DNA of 64,000 nt. It comes from Thermococcus sp. (lineage in GTDB: Archaea; Methanobacteriota_B; Thermococci; Thermococcales; Thermococcaceae). The position numbers were made by a program, and so were the translations under genes. The stretch covers positions 32,778-96,777 of the forward strand of contig NZ_JALVUC010000014.1 in assembly GCF_027023865.1 (NCBI RefSeq), written 5' to 3'. Below the pieces are notes generated by a model, which saw only the letters and a list, made by a program, of their open reading frames with translations, did not search any database and was not told the origin of the DNA. Shown here piece after piece: positions 18,584-28,762 of the stretch (the first letter of the stretch is position 1; every line of letters starts with the position of its first letter).

Positions 18584-20464
18584 ATGAGAATGCTTCTGAT
18601 ACACTCCGACTACCTCGAGTATGAGGTCAAAGACAAGGCCCTGAAAAACCCGGAGCCGATAAGCGACGAGCAGAAGAAAGGCAGGCTTGACGAGGTTCTT
18701 GTTGTTTTTATGAGCGTTGAGAAGGTCGATGAGTCAAACCCTGATGAGGTTATCTGGAAAGCCGTCGCGGAAATCAAGGGTGTCGCTTCACAAGTCAAGG
18801 TAGAGAGGGTCTTCGTCTACCCCTTCGCCCATTTGAGCAGCGAGCTGGCGAAGCCGGACGTTGCACTCAAAGTTCTCCAGAGGGTTGAGGAGAAGCTTAA
18901 GGCGGAGGGCTTTGAGGTAAAACGCGCCCCCTTTGGTTACTACAAGGCGTTCAAGCTGAGTTGCAAAGGCCACCCGCTAGCTGAACTCAGCAGGACGGTA
19001 GTCCCGAGCGGAGAGGCGGTGAGCGAGGAGGAACGCAACATAGCCCTTGAAAAAGAGGAGGAACTAAAGAGCTACTGGTACGTTCTCACCCCGGAGGGCG
19101 AGCTTATAGAGGTTGATAAGTTCGACTTCACCGGGCACGAGAACCTCAGGAAGTTTGCTAACTACGAAATAAGTAAGAACAGGGTCGCTGACAGGGAGCC
19201 GCCTCACGTTAAGCTCATGCTTGAACACGAGCTTGTGGACTACGAACCTGGAAGCGACGGTGGAAACCTCAGATATTATCCCAAGGGCAGATTGATAAAG
19301 GGCCTCCTCGAGCAGTACGTCACCGAGAAGGTCATTGAGTACGGTGCCATGGAGGTTGAGACCCCCATTATGTATGACTTTGAGCACCCTGCGCTCGAGA
19401 AGTACCTGAACAGGTTCCCTGCCAGACAGTACGTCGTCAAGAGCGGCGACAAGAAGTTCTTCCTTAGGTTCGCGGCCTGCTTCGGCCAGTTCTTAATAAA
19501 GAAGGACGCGACCATAAGTTACCGCAACCTTCCTTTAAGGATGTACGAGCTTACTAGGTATTCCTTCAGGCGCGAGAAGAGTGGTGAGCTGAGCGGCCTT
19601 AGGAGGCTCAGGGCCTTTACGATGCCCGATATGCACACCGTCGCTCGCGACCTCAAGCAGGCCATGGACGAGTTCAAGAAGCAGTACAAGCTCAGCATGG
19701 AGGTTCTCAGGGGCGTTGAACTTACACCTGAGGATTATGAAGTGGCAATAAGGTTCACCCGCGACTTCTGGGAAGAGAACAGGGACTTCATCGTTGAGCT
19801 GGTGAATATAATCGGCAAGCCAGTCCTCATCGAGATGTGGGACCAGAGATTCTTCTACTTTATCCTCAAGTTCGAGTTCAACTTCGTCGACAACCTCGAC
19901 AAGGCGGCGGCTCTAAGCACCGTTCAGATCGACGTCGAGAATGCGGAGCGCTTTGACATAACCTACTATGATGAGGAAGGCAAGGAGCAGTACCCGCTCA
20001 TACTCCACTGCTCGCCGAGCGGTGCCATCGAGCGCGTCATGTACGCCATCCTTGAGAAGCAGGCCAAGCTCCAGGCCAAGGGGGTAAAACCGGCCTTCCC
20101 GCTCTGGCTCAGCCCGATACAGGTCAGGGTTATCCCGGTCAGCGAAGAAGTTATGGATTACGCGCTCTACGTGGCAGGGAAGCTCGAGGGGGCCAAAATA
20201 CGAGCAGACGTCGATGATACCGGTGACAGGCTCAACAAGAAGATAAGGAAGGCAGAGAAGGAGTGGGTACCGTACATCGTCGTCGTCGGAAGGAACGAGA
20301 AGGAGCAGAACACCATCACGATAAGGAGAAGGAGCGACGGAAAGCAGGTCGAGATGCAGCTCGGGGATCTAATCAAGGAGGTAAAAGGCCATACCGAGGG
20401 CTTCCCCTACAGGCCGAGGCCCCTACCGCTCCTCCTCAGCAGGAGGCCTAAGTTCAGGGGTTAA
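18584..20464 (+). CDS. thrS: Threonyl-tRNA synthetase (archaeal type)
   Basis: Charges tRNA-Thr. The first about 145 residues ([20 protein letters not shown]) are the archaea-specific D-aminoacyl-tRNA deacylase-like editing domain. The class II catalytic core follows, with [15 protein letters not shown] (motif 2 region) and [15 protein letters not shown] (motif 3), then an anticodon-binding domain ([13 protein letters not shown]). ATG 18584 is preceded by AGGTGGTGATTG; GTG 18572 would add four residues. Its 3' end overlaps the convergent neighbour by 42 nt. Confidence 0.96.
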   Translation: MRMLLIHSDYLEYEVKDKALKNPEPISDEQKKGRLDEVLVVFMSVEKVDESNPDEVIWKAVAEIKGVASQVKVERVFVYPFAHLSSELAKPDVALKVLQRVEEKLKAEGFEVKRAPFGYYKAFKLSCKGHPLAELSRTVVPSGEAVSEEERNIALEKEEELKSYWYVLTPEGELIEVDKFDFTGHENLRKFANYEISKNRVADREPPHVKLMLEHELVDYEPGSDGGNLRYYPKGRLIKGLLEQYVTEKVIEYGAMEVETPIMYDFEHPALEKYLNRFPARQYVVKSGDKKFFLRFAACFGQFLIKKDATISYRNLPLRMYELTRYSFRREKSGELSGLRRLRAFTMPDMHTVARDLKQAMDEFKKQYKLSMEVLRGVELTPEDYEVAIRFTRDFWEENRDFIVELVNIIGKPVLIEMWDQRFFYFILKFEFNFVDNLDKAAALSTVQIDVENAERFDITYYDEEGKEQYPLILHCSPSGAIERVMYAILEKQAKLQAKGVKPAFPLWLSPIQVRVIPVSEEVMDYALYVAGKLEGAKIRADVDDTGDRLNKKIRKAEKEWVPYIVVVGRNEKEQNTITIRRRSDGKQVEMQLGDLIKEVKGHTEGFPYRPRPLPLLLSRRPKFRG

Positions 20465-21196
20465 TCCGACCCTTTCGAGCGTTACCCTCTTTCTTCCCCT
20501 TTCCACCGTCATAGAATAGACCGCTGGTTCGAAGTCTGCATGGGGAGCCTTTAGCAGATAGAGAAACTCCTTTATGTGGTCTTCGTGAATCCACGACTTC
20601 GCGAGCAGAACGTAGTCACTGAGGTTTGAGACCCACGCCACAAAGCGTCGCGACACCATGTCGGCGTTGACAGGTAGTATGAGGTTAGAATTCTGGGATC
20701 TAACGCTCTTTGTCGCAACCGTCTGGTTGAGAAGTCTCAAGGTGTTATCCTCCCCGAGCATTACGGCCGCTCCATCGAGTGTGTGTATCATGCGGAGGGA
20801 TTTTTCTGAGCGAAGTTTCTCTTCAAGGATCTCGTAGTATATTTTATCCACCCTGGGGTTTATGGTCTCAGGTTCTACCCTATCGAGGTAGAACACACCG
20901 GGCAGATTATATCCAAGCTTTGCGTAGCGGGAGCCGAAGACGTCTATGATAGATATCTTTTCTTCTCTTAAGGCTTTTTCAAGGTCGAGGCCAACGCTTC
21001 TACCCCTTCTCATGAAACTCATCAGTGGAACGCTGTAGTTCGAGACCACAGTGAAGTAGTCGTTTTCAACAGCTTTCCTGAGGAATAAGAAGAGGATCTG
21101 CCAAGCGGAGGAGTAAGCGTCGTAGATAGCCGCTATGTTGGTGCCTTGAGCAGGCTCTCCTCCCTTGAATATCTCAAAGAGATCCATCTTTGCCAT
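20423..21196 (-). CDS. Hypothetical protein, possible RecA/KaiC-like fold without Walker motifs
   Basis: A 257-residue soluble protein. Alternating hydrophobic strands and helices ([57 protein letters not shown]) recall RecA-like proteins of Thermococcales that have lost the ATP-binding loop: the expected P-loop position reads EPAQGTN. This is inference from pattern only. ATG 21196 follows GGTGGGTGAT and sits 2 nt after the TIP26 stop, so it is co-transcribed with the TBP-interacting protein. Regulatory involvement is possible but unproven. Confidence 0.65.
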   Translation of the reverse strand: MAKMDLFEIFKGGEPAQGTNIAAIYDAYSSAWQILFLFLRKAVENDYFTVVSNYSVPLMSFMRRGRSVGLDLEKALREEKISIIDVFGSRYAKLGYNLPGVFYLDRVEPETINPRVDKIYYEILEEKLRSEKSLRMIHTLDGAAVMLGEDNTLRLLNQTVATKSVRSQNSNLILPVNADMVSRRFVAWVSNLSDYVLLAKSWIHEDHIKEFLYLLKAPHADFEPAVYSMTVERGRKRVTLERVGLTPELRPPAEEER

Positions 21197-21197
21197 A

Positions 21198-21872
21198 TCA
21201 CCCACCGGACCCGGAGGTTATCTCCTCCAGGAAGTCCTTGGCCTCTTCGCTCAGTTCCTCTCTCTTAACCTCTTTTCCATATTTGTCGTGGAGCTTTCCG
21301 TCGTGGAAGTTTATCTCGAAAACTTCGTAGCGCTCCTCGCTCTTCTCGTGGTGCTTGATCCCATGCCCCCTGAGGTGTCTCTCGAGGCTCTCGACATCGA
21401 CATATTTTCCGCAGATTTCACACCTGTAGAACTGCCAGAAGGCGTAGTCTTGGCCGGCGAGCATGTTGCTCTTGATGTGGTCGATGAGCGCCCCTCCGAG
21501 GTACTCATAGAAGTCTTCTTGGATGAGCCTTCCATCCTCTTCTATTACCCTGAAACCGCTCCAGACTATGTGATCGTTTATGTCGGCGAGGGTGGCCTTT
21601 ATGTAGCGGTATGTAAGTATAAAGGCTCCATTGTGGATAAAGAAGACGCTCTTATCGGGGATGGCGATTATCCTTATCCCATCGGCTTTTTCTTTCTCCG
21701 CAAGCTCTTGGGCGTGCTCTTTATCATTGGCAACGTCTATGATGACCTTCACGTTGCTCTTCTTGTGTGTTCCGGTTATCCTGTCATCCCGTATCTCCCA
21801 GTGGTAATCATCGAGATACCTGACCTGCGCGTAGACTCTCTTAATCTTTGGACTCAGCTCGCCGTATCCCAT
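21198..21872 (-). CDS. TBP-interacting protein TIP26-like
   Basis: Resembles the 26-kDa TATA-binding-protein-interacting protein of Thermococcus, which blocks TBP from DNA. The start [20 protein letters not shown] and the 224-residue length agree with that family. ATG 21872 lies behind GCGGTGGTTGAAA. Around residue 160 it has a C2H2-finger-like spacing (CEIC, then HLRGH: C-x2-C-x11-H-x3-H). The acidic C-terminus ([14 protein letters not shown]) fits a DNA-mimic style contact with TBP, which is inference. Confidence 0.85.
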   Translation of the reverse strand: MGYGELSPKIKRVYAQVRYLDDYHWEIRDDRITGTHKKSNVKVIIDVANDKEHAQELAEKEKADGIRIIAIPDKSVFFIHNGAFILTYRYIKATLADINDHIVWSGFRVIEEDGRLIQEDFYEYLGGALIDHIKSNMLAGQDYAFWQFYRCEICGKYVDVESLERHLRGHGIKHHEKSEERYEVFEINFHDGKLHDKYGKEVKREELSEEAKDFLEEITSGSGG

Positions 21873-21972
21873 TTTCAACCACCGCTGAGAAGTCGGACTC
21901 AACGTTAATAAGCTTTAGCGGAAAACTTTAAAAAGGGTCGTTCTGGCAGGCCAAGGTCCCAATCCAGAAAAG

Positions 21973-22767
21973 CTACCTCCCAAAGCGCCTTTGCCTCTTC
22001 TGGTATTCGCGGATGATTCGGAGAAAGTCAATCTTCCTGAACTCCGGGAAATAGACGTCGACGAAGAAAAGCTCGCTGTAGGCTATCTGGTAGAGGAGGA
22101 AGTTGCTTATCCTCTCCTCACCCCCGGTTCTAATGACGATATCCGGGTCGGGCATTTCAGGATAGTAGAGGTAGCGTTTTACCAGCTCCTCGTCGATATC
22201 CTCAGCGCGTATCTTACCAGCTTCGATGTCCCTCACTATGTCCTTCACCGCATCGACTATTTCGCTCCTCCCGCCATAGGCTATGGCAATGTTAAGTATG
22301 TAGTTCATATATTTTCTAGTTGCCCTCTCAACCTCTTCAGCGGCCTTCCTAACGTTCTCAGGTAAGAGCTCCTTCCTCCCGAGGATGTTCACTCTCATAC
22401 CATATTTATGAACCCTCTCATCCACCATCAGCTCTTTGAATTTCTGTTCGAAGAGGTTCATGAGGGCGTTTATCTCCTCAGGTGTTCTCCTGAAGTTCTC
22501 TGTGGAGAAGGCGTAAACCGTGAGCGTCTTTATCCCGAGTTCACGGCACCACTCGAGGATCTCCTCCAGTTTCTGGGAACCGAAGAAATGCCCGTACCAG
22601 GGCGGCTTCTCAAGCTTCCTCGCCCACCGCCTGTTCCCGTCCATTATTATGGCCACGTGGTTCGGTAATTTACCCGATTTTACCTTCTCAAAAAGGTAGT
22701 TCTCGTAGAGGTCATAGACTGGTTTAAAAAGTATATGGGGAACGTGCGAGAGCAGACGGTGAAGCAT
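21973..22767 (-). CDS. uppS: Cis-prenyltransferase (polyprenyl diphosphate synthase)
   Basis: Makes long polyprenyl diphosphate for lipid-linked sugar carriers by cis additions of isopentenyl diphosphate. Signature regions: HVAIIMDGNRRWARKL (catalytic aspartate and substrate arginines near 42), TLTVYAFSTENFRR, and PDPDIVIRTGGEERISNFLLYQIAYSE broken here only for length, near residue 210. The 264-residue length is normal. It precedes the gamma-carbonic-anhydrase-like gene by position but is downstream of it in transcription, with a 6-nt gap. Confidence 0.95.
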   Translation of the reverse strand: MLHRLLSHVPHILFKPVYDLYENYLFEKVKSGKLPNHVAIIMDGNRRWARKLEKPPWYGHFFGSQKLEEILEWCRELGIKTLTVYAFSTENFRRTPEEINALMNLFEQKFKELMVDERVHKYGMRVNILGRKELLPENVRKAAEEVERATRKYMNYILNIAIAYGGRSEIVDAVKDIVRDIEAGKIRAEDIDEELVKRYLYYPEMPDPDIVIRTGGEERISNFLLYQIAYSELFFVDVYFPEFRKIDFLRIIREYQKRQRRFGR

Positions 22768-22773
22768 TGATCA

Positions 22774-23298
22774 TCACTCGATCTTCTTCCTTGATTTAAG
22801 GTGCTTCTCGGCAAGTTCCATGTAGATCTCAGCGTTCTTCTTCGTCCACTTGATTTCTTCCTCGCTGAGCTGTCTGACGACCTTTCCTGGAACGCCGACA
22901 ACGAGGCTGTAATCGGGTATCTCCTTGCCCGGCGGAACCAAGGCTCCCGCTCCTATGATGACGTGTTTCCCCACCTTTGCCCCATCGAGGATTATCGCGC
23001 CCATGCCAATGATGGTGTAATCGTCGATAGTTGCGCCGTGTACGACGGCGTTGTGGCCGATGGTAACGTACTTCCCGACTTTGGTGGGAAGGCCGTGGGA
23101 TGTGTGTATGCTGACGTTGTCCTGGACGTTAGAGCAGCAGTCGATGTAAATCTGCTCTATATCACCGCGGAGAACCGCTGAAGGCCAGACACTGGTTTTC
23201 TCCTCCAAAACGACATCCCCTATAATGGAAGCAGTCTCATCAATGAAGGCCATCTCGTGGATCTTTGGCTTTTTTTCTCCGAGTTCATAAACCGCCAT
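22774..23298 (-). CDS. Gamma carbonic anhydrase-like left-handed beta-helix protein
   Basis: A hexapeptide-repeat protein of 174 residues with the family pattern from IGDVVLEEKTSVWPSAVLRGD onward. The three zinc histidines are in place (SIHTSHG and GHNAVVHG). Activity ranges from true carbonic anhydrase to acyl-CoA-related roles in this family. ATG 23298 follows GGTGGTGCTC. It is divergent from hjc and is likely co-transcribed with uppS. Confidence 0.88.
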   Translation of the reverse strand: MAVYELGEKKPKIHEMAFIDETASIIGDVVLEEKTSVWPSAVLRGDIEQIYIDCCSNVQDNVSIHTSHGLPTKVGKYVTIGHNAVVHGATIDDYTIIGMGAIILDGAKVGKHVIIGAGALVPPGKEIPDYSLVVGVPGKVVRQLSEEEIKWTKKNAEIYMELAEKHLKSRKKIE

Positions 23299-23369
23299 GA
23301 GCACCACCAAAGTGGCCTCTCCGACAGGACTTATAAACCTAACCGGACAATTGATGAGGAGGGTGAGCA

Positions 23370-23771
23370 ATGAGGTACAGAACCGGTGCAAGCGCGGAAA
23401 GAGAACTGATAAAGATGCTTGAGAATACCGGCTTTGCCGTCGTCCGCTCGGCTGGGAGCAAGAAGGTTGACATAATCGCAGGAAACGGGAAGGTCTTCCT
23501 CTGTATAGAGGTTAAGAGCACCCACGATGAGAGGCTGTACTTCAGCGAGGAGGACTACGAGAAGCTTGTCTCCTTCTCCAAACGCTTTGGAGGGAAGGCT
23601 GTAATAGCGGTCAAGTTCATAAACCGAGGCTGGCGCTTCTTCTACCCTGAGAGCCTCCAGAAGAGGGGCAAAAACTATAAGCTCGATGTTCAAACAAAGG
23701 ATTATCTGACCTTTGATGAAATCACGGAAAAGCAGAGTTCCCTCATAGGGGTGATAAAGCGTGAAACGTAG
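23370..23771 (+). CDS. hjc: Holliday junction resolvase Hjc
   Basis: Dimeric endonuclease that cuts four-way DNA junctions. The start [19 protein letters not shown] has the conserved glutamate, followed by [11 protein letters not shown] (aspartate) and [13 protein letters not shown] (E-x-K), the nuclease-fold catalytic set. The 133-residue length is slightly above the usual. ATG 23370 lies behind GGAGGGTGAGCA. The stop overlaps the next gene by 11 nt. Confidence 0.95.
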   Translation: MRYRTGASAERELIKMLENTGFAVVRSAGSKKVDIIAGNGKVFLCIEVKSTHDERLYFSEEDYEKLVSFSKRFGGKAVIAVKFINRGWRFFYPESLQKRGKNYKLDVQTKDYLTFDEITEKQSSLIGVIKRET

Positions 23772-25323
23772 GGTTTATCTAATACTCCTTATTACAGCGA
23801 TATCCTTGCTTGCTTCAGCCGTCAGCGCTTCGGAGAATGCAGTCTTCTCCATAGAGCCCCTAAACAACAACTTCACGGCCCTCCCAGGGGATACCATAGT
23901 TGTTCCATTCAGGCTGGTTAACCTTGGGAATGAAACCCTTGAGAACATTACTGTTTACCTAACAGGTCCCGCTGGGGCTTTCCTCTATCAGAGCACCCTC
24001 GTTTCAGACCCGATTCCTCCAGGGGGTGACTACAACGGCACCCTAACCCTCAAGGTTCTGAACACTGCCCTCGGTGAGTATAAGCTCCTCCTCGTGGCCC
24101 GCCACAACAGCACTTACAGCCAGGCCCCCGTTTTTGTGAAGGTGAAGATGATAACGGACTATTCCTTATCCATAGACTGCGAGGAGCGTTACCTGATTGG
24201 GAAGCCCATCACGGTGAAGCTCGGGATAGCTTCCGAGTCGAATGGAATTCTAAGTGGTAGTGTTGGCTACTACGTTCTCGGGCCGTCTGGGACAGTTTTC
24301 AACAGAACCACGGTAACCTTTGTAAAGCCCAACCAAATCTGGACACAGCGGATCCTCTTGCGCAATCTCCCTGTTGGAGATTATGAGGTGTACCTCTGGG
24401 CCAACTTCAGCGGGGCCTATAAAGAAGCCTGGAAGACGTTTGAGGTCTACAGGCGGCACCTTGGATACAGGGTGGGCTTCAAGGACGGTGAGATAAGCGT
24501 CTTCGTATATAACAAAACCGGCTCGGGGGTGGGTGGCATCCCCGTCACCATCGGCAACACCACGCTGACAACGGGCGACGATGGGAGGCTGAACGTTCCC
24601 GTTTCGGAGCCCGGGACATACGTAGTAACCCTTGACCTCGATGGGAAGATAGTCCGCATTCCTGTTGAAGTGAGGGGGCTGAGGCTTTCCTACGAGCAGA
24701 ACGGGAGCAGACTCATCATTGAAGTTCTTGATTCAGCCGGTTTTCCTGTTCCTAACGTCACAGTAGAGGCGGTTGGGGCACTCGGCAGGGACTACTCAGT
24801 TACTAACTCCTCCGGAATGGCGTTGATAAACTTGAAGAAAACCGGCTACGGTATAGTCATCCTAAACGCAGAGAACAGCAATTACCTCGGTGTATCCGCT
24901 ACTGCCAAGACGATCCAACCGCCAAGCCTCTCACCGACCGAAACGAGCACTACCCCCCCAACAACCCCGTCCCCAACAATAACCCCACCCATCAACACCA
25001 CGACCGTTCCGGAGGAGCCGCCAGGGGGCCATGGGACACTTGCCGTTATACTCCTCATCTCGGGGATCCTCTTCGCGGGTACATCCTACCTCGCGTTCTT
25101 CAGGCCGCTGGTTCAGGAGGAGACCATAGATCGCCACTACTTCGTCAAGGTTAAGGCACCGAGGCTTAAGGGCCTCGAGAACTTCCGCTTTGAGAGGCAG
25201 ATGAGCGCCCTTGAGGTGAGGGCGACTAAAGGAGAGGCGAAGGTTGAAGACGGTGCGGTGATCTGGGAGGTGGAGCACCTCGAACCCGGTGAGGAGGCTT
25301 ACCTTCAGGTTCTCCTTGGGTGA
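23761..25323 (+). CDS. Secreted, C-terminally anchored cell-surface protein with Ig-like domains
   Basis: Starts at GTG 23761, behind GGGGTGATAAAGC, with a signal peptide ([20 protein letters not shown]). The body has CARDB/NEW3-like beta domains ([39 protein letters not shown] with PNVTVEA) and many N-glycosylation sequons. A Thr/Pro-rich linker near 400-425 leads to a membrane helix ([21 protein letters not shown], about 430-450) and a 65-residue cytoplasmic tail. Function unknown; perhaps a surface scaffold. It overlaps hjc by 11 nt. Confidence 0.82.
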   Translation: MKRRVYLILLITAISLLASAVSASENAVFSIEPLNNNFTALPGDTIVVPFRLVNLGNETLENITVYLTGPAGAFLYQSTLVSDPIPPGGDYNGTLTLKVLNTALGEYKLLLVARHNSTYSQAPVFVKVKMITDYSLSIDCEERYLIGKPITVKLGIASESNGILSGSVGYYVLGPSGTVFNRTTVTFVKPNQIWTQRILLRNLPVGDYEVYLWANFSGAYKEAWKTFEVYRRHLGYRVGFKDGEISVFVYNKTGSGVGGIPVTIGNTTLTTGDDGRLNVPVSEPGTYVVTLDLDGKIVRIPVEVRGLRLSYEQNGSRLIIEVLDSAGFPVPNVTVEAVGALGRDYSVTNSSGMALINLKKTGYGIVILNAENSNYLGVSATAKTIQPPSLSPTETSTTPPTTPSPTITPPINTTTVPEEPPGGHGTLAVILLISGILFAGTSYLAFFRPLVQEETIDRHYFVKVKAPRLKGLENFRFERQMSALEVRATKGEAKVEDGAVIWEVEHLEPGEEAYLQVLLG

Positions 25324-25412
25324 TCCCCGAGCTTCCGTTTCGTTTCCATTTTCGCAAACCTTATTAAGTCAGCCAAATACATTCAGATGGAAATCTAAAG
25401 GAGGCGAAAGCC

Positions 25413-26453
25413 ATGGTTGACATGGAGCTTTTGAGGAAGGTTGTCGAAGCGCCGGGAGTTTCCGGCTACGAGTTCTTGGGAATAAGGGACGTCGTTAAGG
25501 AGGAGCTTGAGAAGGTTGTCGATGAGGTCTACGTCGACAGGCTCGGCAACGTCATAGCCCACAAGAAGGGTTCTGGACCGAAGATCATGATAGCGGCCCA
25601 CATGGACAAGATAGGCGTCATGGTGAACCACATAGACAAGGAGGGCTACCTCCATCTCGTTCCCATCGGCGGCGTTGACCCCAGAACCCTGGTTGCGCAG
25701 AAAATCCGCTTCTTCACCGAGAAGGGCGAGCGCTTTGGAGTTGTCGGCCACATACCGCCGCACCTCCAGAAGCCCGAGGACAGGAGCAAGGCCGCGAACT
25801 GGGACACCATCGTCGTTGACGTTGGTGCCGACAGCAGGGAAGAAGCTGAGGAGCTCGGCTTCCGCGTTGGAACGGTCGGCGAGTTCGCCCCTGCCTTCGT
25901 CCAGCTCAACGAGAACAGGATTGCCACCCCGTACCTCGACGACAGGGTCTGCCTCTACGCCATGATTGAGGCTGCCAAGAGGCTAGAGAACCAAGAGGCC
26001 GACATCTACTTTGTTGGTTCAGCCCAGGAGGAGGTTGGACTCCGCGGTGCTCACGTTGCCTCCTACGCAATCAACCCGGAGATAGGCATAGCGATGGACG
26101 TCACCTTCGCCAAGCAGGTCGGCGACAAGGGCAAAATCGTTCCGAGGCTCGGTGGCGGGCCGGTCATGGACGCAGTCGGGCCGAACATCAATCCGAAGGT
26201 TCGCGCCTTCGCCGATGAGGTTGCCAAGAAGTACGGCATAGAGCTTCAGGTCGAGGCCAGCCCGAGGCCGACCGGAACCGACGCAAACATCATACAGATG
26301 GCGAGGGAAGGTGTTGCAACCGCCGTTCTCAGCATACCGATACGCTACATGCACAGTCAGGTCGAGACCGCAGACCTCAGGGACATCGATAAGACAATCG
26401 AGTTCGCCAAGCACTTCCTCGAGGAGCTTGGGCCGATGAACCTTACCCCGTGA
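25413..26453 (+). CDS. M42 family aminopeptidase, TET1-like
   Basis: Co-catalytic metal aminopeptidase that forms tetrahedral dodecamers and trims peptides after the proteasome. Metal and catalytic residues are seen in order: AAHMDKIG (near 60), [28 protein letters not shown] and YMHSQVE. The sequence resembles the TET1 branch of Pyrococcus ([26 protein letters not shown]). ATG 25413 follows AAAGGAGGCGAAAGCC. A TATA-like AACCTTATTAAG precedes it. Confidence 0.93.
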   Translation: MVDMELLRKVVEAPGVSGYEFLGIRDVVKEELEKVVDEVYVDRLGNVIAHKKGSGPKIMIAAHMDKIGVMVNHIDKEGYLHLVPIGGVDPRTLVAQKIRFFTEKGERFGVVGHIPPHLQKPEDRSKAANWDTIVVDVGADSREEAEELGFRVGTVGEFAPAFVQLNENRIATPYLDDRVCLYAMIEAAKRLENQEADIYFVGSAQEEVGLRGAHVASYAINPEIGIAMDVTFAKQVGDKGKIVPRLGGGPVMDAVGPNINPKVRAFADEVAKKYGIELQVEASPRPTGTDANIIQMAREGVATAVLSIPIRYMHSQVETADLRDIDKTIEFAKHFLEELGPMNLTP

Positions 26454-26591
26454 GGCCTTCTCTTTTCTCCCACCTTTTCGTTCTGCTCCATTAACTTGGA
26501 AATCCCCCAAGATCCCTCAAGGAAAAGTTTATTTTACCCCAAAAACTATTATCCCCAGTTAATACCAGCGCATTAAGACGAGGGATCAACC

Positions 26592-27128
26592 ATGATAGAG
26601 GTGGAACTCAAAGGCTACGCTGACGAGGATGTCTTCGAAAGGGTCAGGGAGAGATTTGAACTTATAAGGCGGGAGTATCAGGAGGACAAGTACTTTGCCC
26701 ATCCCTGTAGAGATTTCTCCGAGACGGATGAGGCACTGAGGATACGAAGGAGGAAGTTCGATGGCCATTTTGAGGTTTTTTTGACCTACAAAGGCCCCAA
26801 GATTGACCCTACTTCCAAGACACGCCAGGAGGTAGAAGTTCAGATTGAGAACCCCAAGGGCCACGAATGCATACTAACTTCCCTAGGTTTCAGGCCGGTT
26901 TTCACGGTCTCAAAGGTCCGCGAGAAGTACTACTACGACAGGGGGATTATCATAGCCCTCGATGAGGTGGAGAACCTCGGCAAGTTCGTTGAGATGGAAA
27001 AGTTAGTGGAGGACGGAGAGGAGGTTGAATCCACTGTTGAGGAACTTAGGGAGGTCCTAAAGTCTCTTGGAGTAGAGCGGTTTGAGAGACGCTCTTACCT
27101 AGAGCTTCTGCTCGGAGGGAAGGACTGA
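26592..27128 (+). CDS. CYTH-domain protein (class IV adenylate cyclase-like, CyaB)
   Basis: The N-terminal MIEVELKGYAD carries the ExExK-like signature of triphosphate-tunnel enzymes, and alternating charged strands follow (ALRIRRRKF, VFLTYKGPK, TRQEVEVQI, IIIALDEVENLGKFVEMEK). The 178-residue length fits. Archaeal members may act on triphosphates or thiamine triphosphate rather than make cAMP. ATG 26592 follows GAGGGATCAACC. The next gene begins 1 nt after the stop. Confidence 0.88.
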   Translation: MIEVELKGYADEDVFERVRERFELIRREYQEDKYFAHPCRDFSETDEALRIRRRKFDGHFEVFLTYKGPKIDPTSKTRQEVEVQIENPKGHECILTSLGFRPVFTVSKVREKYYYDRGIIIALDEVENLGKFVEMEKLVEDGEEVESTVEELREVLKSLGVERFERRSYLELLLGGKD

Positions 27129-27129
27129 G

Positions 27130-27948
27130 ATGGGCAAACTCGATGAGTTCTTCAAGCTCAAGGGCGGAGAGGAGAAAAGTAAGTCCGACCTCGAGATACT
27201 GGACGAGATAGAAGCGGCCCTGCGTGAGGGCAACCTTGAATACTCTATACTCCAACTTAAGAGCATCAAGAAGGAGCACAACCTCTTCCTTGCCCTTAGA
27301 ATGATAATACGCGAGCTTACCGCCGGGGTCGAAGATCCCGAGCAGTCCAAGCTCTCTCCGTCGGAGGTCATGCTTGAGGTGAAGGAGATAACGGTCGTGG
27401 TGAACACCCTTGTGAACCCGGCCTACCGTTCTATCCTCCTTGCGGATCTGGCGGTTCTCTTTTACCTTCTTGGCGATGATATGAGTGGTGATATGACGCT
27501 GAAAGTCGCGGTTAACTTATCACTCAACAACTTCAGTGCGCTGAAGGAGATAGTACGTAACCTCCTGAGCAGGGAGCTTCTGGAGAAGGCCGGCTACGCC
27601 CTCAAGCTCATTAAGAACCCCGAGAAGCTCGACATGGTCTTCGGTCAGCTCGCCGTGGTGTTCTACCGGGAGGGTGATGTAGGCAGGGCCATGAGCGTCC
27701 TCGAGTACATAAAAAACCCCTTCCACAAGGTAATGGCCCTCTGTGATATAGCCTCCTTCGAGGCCGAGAGGGACAGGGAGGAGGCGGGGAGAATCCTCAA
27801 TGTGGCCTTCAACCTGGCCGAGAAGATTGATGATCCCAACGCTCGTTTCGAGATCAATATGAAACTCTACGACCTGAAGCATTCAATCAAGGGAGACTCC
27901 CTAAGTCTGAGTGATGTTCTTTCAAAGGGGGAAACTCCTCGGGAGTGA
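27130..27948 (+). CDS. Helical-repeat protein of unknown function
   Basis: 272 residues, almost all alpha-helical, with TPR-like pairs (EKAGYALKLIKNPEKLDMVF, REGDVGRAMSVLEYIKNPFH). Similar repeats occur in the gene at 45862. No enzyme motif or signal peptide is seen. ATG 27130 follows CGGAGGGAAGGACTGAG and is coupled to the CYTH gene. The last 62 nt overlap the convergent ABC ATPase gene. Confidence 0.75.
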   Translation: MGKLDEFFKLKGGEEKSKSDLEILDEIEAALREGNLEYSILQLKSIKKEHNLFLALRMIIRELTAGVEDPEQSKLSPSEVMLEVKEITVVVNTLVNPAYRSILLADLAVLFYLLGDDMSGDMTLKVAVNLSLNNFSALKEIVRNLLSRELLEKAGYALKLIKNPEKLDMVFGQLAVVFYREGDVGRAMSVLEYIKNPFHKVMALCDIASFEAERDREEAGRILNVAFNLAEKIDDPNARFEINMKLYDLKHSIKGDSLSLSDVLSKGETPRE

Positions 27949-28762
27949 GGGAGAGCCCTTTGACCAGGCCGCGTTTTCTAAGCTCGTGCGATACTTCTAT
28001 GGACGGCGGAATCTTAACCCCGATTCTTCTCAGGGTCTCGACCTCTTCCGCGATTTCCTCAGGCTTCCCCTCGAGGGCAATCGTTCCATCTGCAACGACA
28101 AGTATCCTGTCCGCGTTCCGGAAGAGGTATCCAGTGTGGTGCTCCACGAGGATGACGGTTATCCCGTGCTCCCTGTTGAGGAGTGAAATCAATCCCAAGA
28201 CTTCCCTTTTGCCCCTAGGATCGAGCTGGCTCGTGGGTTCATCCAGGACCAGTATCGACGGCCTCATCGCGAGAACTGCCGCGATTGCGAGCCTCTGCTG
28301 CTGACCCCCGCTCAGGTTCGGTGGAAACTCCTTTTCAAGCCCTCTCAACCCCGTCACCTTAAGTGCCCAGCGGACGCGCCTCAGCACCTCATTCCGCTCA
28401 ATGCCAAGGCTCTCAGGTCCAAATGCAACCTCTTCCTCAACCGTCATGTTGAAGAGTTGGCTCTCGGGGTTCTGGAGGACGAGGCCGACGATGGTTGAAA
28501 GCTTTGAGACGGGCGTTTCAAGTGTGTTGAATTCCTCTCCCGTCCAAGGGTCCCTTATGAGAATCGTTCCGTTGAAGTCTCCCTTTATTGAGTTGGGGAT
28601 TATACCGTTTAAAGTGAGGCAGAGGGTTGATTTTCCCCCTCCGCTTGGGCCTATCACGCCGATCATCTCCCCCTTTCTCACGGAGAAGCTAACGTCGTGG
28701 AGGGAGGGCTTCTCCGCCCGGCGGTATGTGAAGCCCAGATTTTCCACCTCGACTACGTTCAT
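27887..28762 (-). CDS. Energy-coupling-factor-type ABC ATPase (EcfA-like)
   Basis: ATPase of the vitamin/metal ECF importer kind: Walker A GPSGGGKST, Q-loop VLQNPESQLF (typical of EcfA), signature LSGGQQQRLAIA, Walker B ILVLDEPTSQLDP, and switch LVEHHTG. It has 291 residues with start ATG 28762, which overlaps the trkH stop (ATGA). No EcfT or S-component gene is nearby, so its membrane partner is elsewhere or it has another role linked to TrkH. Confidence 0.88.
   Translation of the reverse strand: MNVVEVENLGFTYRRAEKPSLHDVSFSVRKGEMIGVIGPSGGGKSTLCLTLNGIIPNSIKGDFNGTILIRDPWTGEEFNTLETPVSKLSTIVGLVLQNPESQLFNMTVEEEVAFGPESLGIERNEVLRRVRWALKVTGLRGLEKEFPPNLSGGQQQRLAIAAVLAMRPSILVLDEPTSQLDPRGKREVLGLISLLNREHGITVILVEHHTGYLFRNADRILVVADGTIALEGKPEEIAEEVETLRRIGVKIPPSIEVSHELRKRGLVKGLSLTPEEFPPLKEHHSDLGSLP

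Noticed and set aside
21165..21908. 247-codon plus-strand frame across the TIP26 gene
   Set aside because: Mirror of a recognised gene on the minus strand; composition (many Val, Asp, Tyr) is typical of antisense frames here.
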